43,502 nt of DNA from Candidatus Micrarchaeia archaeon (lineage in GTDB: Archaea > Micrarchaeota > Micrarchaeia > Anstonellales > Bilamarchaeaceae). The notes beneath the pieces are model-generated. The model saw nothing but the letters and a program-made list of their open reading frames with translations. It was not told where the DNA came from and made no database searches. The DNA is taken from contig JBAZLI010000001.1 of the NCBI GenBank assembly GCA_041650355.1, forward strand, positions 1 to 43,502. Direction: 5' to 3'. Position numbers and translations under genes: made by a program. Shown in pieces: positions 41,674-43,502 of this stretch. Every line of letters starts with the position of its first letter. The stretch's first letter is position 1.

Positions 41674-42749
41674 CCGAGCACCTTCAGCGCCTTGTTCACA
41701 GAGGTCATGAACGCGATGAATATTATTATGGTTATGTTGGGCAGCAGGAACGCCTGGGGGTAGAGCCTTGCGACAGCGAGCAGGTTCGCAGGGGAGTCGC
41801 ACGCGAGCGCCTGGTTCGGGCCGCCCGTGGTTTCTGCTTCCCCGCCCCAGATGGAAACCGGGTCTGCTATCACGTCTTTGTACCTGTCGCAGTCCTGCGG
41901 GGTGAACGTGTACTGGTACATTATCGCGTTCAGCGCCACGAACACCGGTATTATCAGGTAAATCCCCACGGAGAACGCGATGAGCATGTTCCCTATCTGG
42001 CGTGTGGGCGCGAAGAAGCGGAGCACGAACGCGCCGGGCAGGAGAAGCCCGAGGATTGCGGAGGTGTTCACACCCTCCGGGCCCTCCGTCTTGTAGCCCA
42101 CGAAGTAGCGCATGAATATGTCCTGCGTGTATATGCTCACGTAGGCGGGTATCACGAACATGTTGTTCACGTTGTCTATGAACGCGGCTTGGGAGCGCAT
42201 GTACGCCTTGGGCGCGAACGTGGTCCCGGAAAGAAGGCCGTAATAGCTCACGTAACCCGAGGCCTTGAGCTGCAGGTCTATGTTGGCTTTCGTGTATGTG
42301 TTGATTATCTCCTTCGCGTCGGATTCCATCAGGCGCATGTAGCACACGGAAACGGACTGCACGTCCGTGCTTTCCCCGTAGCACGGGTCGTTGAGCGAGC
42401 CTTTGTTTATGTTCTCGTAGGCGAAGTTGAACGCGCTCCCGACGAGCGCGCAGCTCACGCTCATTATCATTCCGAACAGGACGAGTATCGCTATTGAAAC
42501 GCCCAGATGGAAAAATTCATCCTTCACGAGCAGGATGTACTCCTGCCTGTTCAGGGCGTAGGCAACCATGTATATGAGCGCGAGCGCCGCGATGGTTGTG
42601 AATATTATGAGCGCAATCAAGCCCCCTGCACCGTCGTCTATCATCCTGCGCACTGAATCGGCTGCGCACTGACCTGCGCCTACTTCAAGGGTTGGGGCTG
42701 CGCTGGCGAGGGCGATGAAAAGCAGGAGCAGGAGCGCGGATTTTCTCAT
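41670..42749 (-). CDS. TrbL/VirB6-like polytopic membrane protein with signal peptide
   Basis: 359 residues. Signal peptide MRKSALLLLLFIALASA, a helix (43-66), the cytosolic segment LNRQEYILLVKDEFFHLG (66-83), a second helix, an outside loop with C123 and C136, and the core motif P238-x5-R244-x4-T-R250-x2-G253-x14-P268. The final helix runs into KALKVLG and stops, so the GG-[ED] tail found in the other five is missing here. The start at 42749 overlaps the upstream stop and its own stop overlaps the next start, both as ATGA. Confidence 0.9.
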   Translation of the reverse strand: MRKSALLLLLFIALASAAPTLEVGAGQCAADSVRRMIDDGAGGLIALIIFTTIAALALIYMVAYALNRQEYILLVKDEFFHLGVSIAILVLFGMIMSVSCALVGSAFNFAYENINKGSLNDPCYGESTDVQSVSVCYMRLMESDAKEIINTYTKANIDLQLKASGYVSYYGLLSGTTFAPKAYMRSQAAFIDNVNNMFVIPAYVSIYTQDIFMRYFVGYKTEGPEGVNTSAILGLLLPGAFVLRFFAPTRQIGNMLIAFSVGIYLIIPVFVALNAIMYQYTFTPQDCDRYKDVIADPVSIWGGEAETTGGPNQALACDSPANLLAVARLYPQAFLLPNITIIIFIAFMTSVNKALKVLG

Positions 42750-43502
42750 ATCAATCTCTCCAGGCCCGCTATGGCCAGCTCCCCGCCAAGGGCTGATGAA
42801 AGGCTCCTTGCAACGAGGATTGTGAATCCGCCCACGAACACCGCTTCCATTATGGGGAGCGCGGACGCGCTGCTCACCGGTATTATCAAATGGTTCATTA
42901 CTATGTCGTGTATCGCGCCCGCGTCTGCCCCTATCGCGCTCTGCATCCGCTGGGAAGCCGAAACCATCGCAGCCGAGGATACGAGCATGAGCGCCATCTG
43001 GGTGAAATTGTAGAACTGGTACGAGATTCCCCACCAGCACCACCCTGCTATGGGCGCGAGGCAATGCCACAGGCCGGTCAGCAGACAGCACGCGAGGCAG
43101 AGCGGGATGCATATTATTGCCCACCAGCCCCATTCGCTCAAAGATGTGAACACTCTTATGAAATCGTTGGTGCACAAGCCCACGAGGAAAGATGGGAGGT
43201 GGAGGGAAACTTTCCCCAGGTCCTCGGCGGTTATCATCGAGTGCTGAACATCCACGTTGTCGTGAATTTCCGCAGCTAGCGCCATCGCGAACGGGTACGC
43301 GAATATTCCTGCTATCGCGAGGCCGAGCAGGGTCCCGCCTATCTTCCTGGTGAAAGGTATGAAACGGAGCGCGAAGCCTATGGGCAGTATCGCGGTGATG
43401 GATATGCTGAACAGGAAGCGCATGAAAAGAATCATCGCCTCGTAGACCAGGATTCCTGTGGAGATGTTGGACGCGAGCACAGAAAGGGACTGCATGAGCC
43501 CG
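42746..43502 (-). CDS. TrbL/VirB6-like membrane protein, 5' end cut by the window edge
   Basis: At least 252 codons are visible and the frame is open to the right edge, so the true start lies outside. Counting from the internal Met at 43495, the shared motif is P38-x5-R44-x4-T-R50-x2-G53-x14-P68. A long hydrophobic and aromatic stretch (WGWWAIICIPLCLACCLL, then GWCWWGISYQFYNF) with several cysteines follows, then a last helix and the tail ARSLSSALGGELAIAGLERL plus I. It is the most upstream member of the operon that can be seen, and shows that the operon continues beyond the window. Confidence 0.85.
   Translation of the reverse strand, partial: GLMQSLSVLASNISTGILVYEAMILFMRFLFSISITAILPIGFALRFIPFTRKIGGTLLGLAIAGIFAYPFAMALAAEIHDNVDVQHSMITAEDLGKVSLHLPSFLVGLCTNDFIRVFTSLSEWGWWAIICIPLCLACCLLTGLWHCLAPIAGWCWWGISYQFYNFTQMALMLVSSAAMVSASQRMQSAIGADAGAIHDIVMNHLIIPVSSASALPIMEAVFVGGFTILVARSLSSALGGELAIAGLERLI

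Noticed and set aside
1..43502. tRNA or rRNA genes, CRISPR arrays, insertion sequences, integrase sites
   Set aside because: No cloverleaf-like stretch, regular direct repeats, transposase frame or flanking terminal repeats were seen in any gap. All gaps are under 300 nt and hold promoters or nothing recognisable.

Overview
The window is a stretch of archaeal chromosome. Several genes are specifically archaeal: the KH/metallo-beta-lactamase/beta-CASP nuclease FttA (aCPSF1), a 20S proteasome beta subunit, transcription factor TFE, pyruvoyl-dependent arginine decarboxylase, tRNA Cm56 methyltransferase and a PyrB/PyrI pair. Promoters are TATA boxes. Many first genes have the TATA box about 25 nt from the start codon, so their mRNAs are probably leaderless, whereas internal genes use a GGTGAT-type Shine-Dalgarno (SD). 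Base composition looks moderately GC-rich. Compact gene packing and very large surface proteins in one operon suggest a DPANN-type archaeon (Diapherotrites/Micrarchaeota-like). That placement is inference and no 16S is present.

Positions 1-22071 are ordinary, densely packed chromosome. In order: a phosphoribosyltransferase and a DUF2085 membrane protein (+); psmB-fttA (-); pyrB-pyrI-tsaC (-); a PadR-regulated ABC cassette made of regulator, ATPase, exported CARDB/NEW3-like protein and MacB-type permease (-), with a palindromic operator over the TATA box; marC (+) convergent with an unknown gene (-); a DHH/RecJ-like phosphoesterase and a small basic orphan protein (+); pdaD (-) divergent from an Obg/Ygr210-type GTPase (+) across a shared palindromic TATA; an exported cysteine-cluster protein (+); TFE with a 155-residue basic tail, followed by a Nudix hydrolase (-); a CPA2 antiporter, hexapeptide acyltransferase and DUF1405 protein (+); a GNAT acetyltransferase and trm56 (-).

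Positions 22072-43502 are different. At least eight genes, all on the minus strand and nearly all joined by ATGA, TGATG or zero-gap junctions, form one operon that enters from beyond the right edge. Six encode polytopic proteins that share a transmembrane core resembling TrbL/VirB6 of type IV secretion systems. All six contain the ungapped motif [PL]-x5-R-x4-[TM]-R-x2-G-x14-P, and five share a C-terminal cytosolic tail. The core carries different outside domains: none, a 400-residue cysteine-rich insert, or a beta-propeller plus four Ig-like domains. Then come a 1292-residue cysteine-rich putative lipoprotein, a protein of about 2660 residues (outside beta-helix, one clear membrane anchor, about 1430 inside residues), and a zinc-ribbon protein.

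My reading is that this operon encodes a large envelope-spanning, secretion- or attachment-type apparatus. It is the most interesting object in the window. No ATPase of the VirB4/VirD4 type is visible here; if one exists it should lie beyond position 43502 or elsewhere. No rRNA, tRNA, CRISPR array, insertion sequence or gene-free stretch longer than 300 bases was seen.
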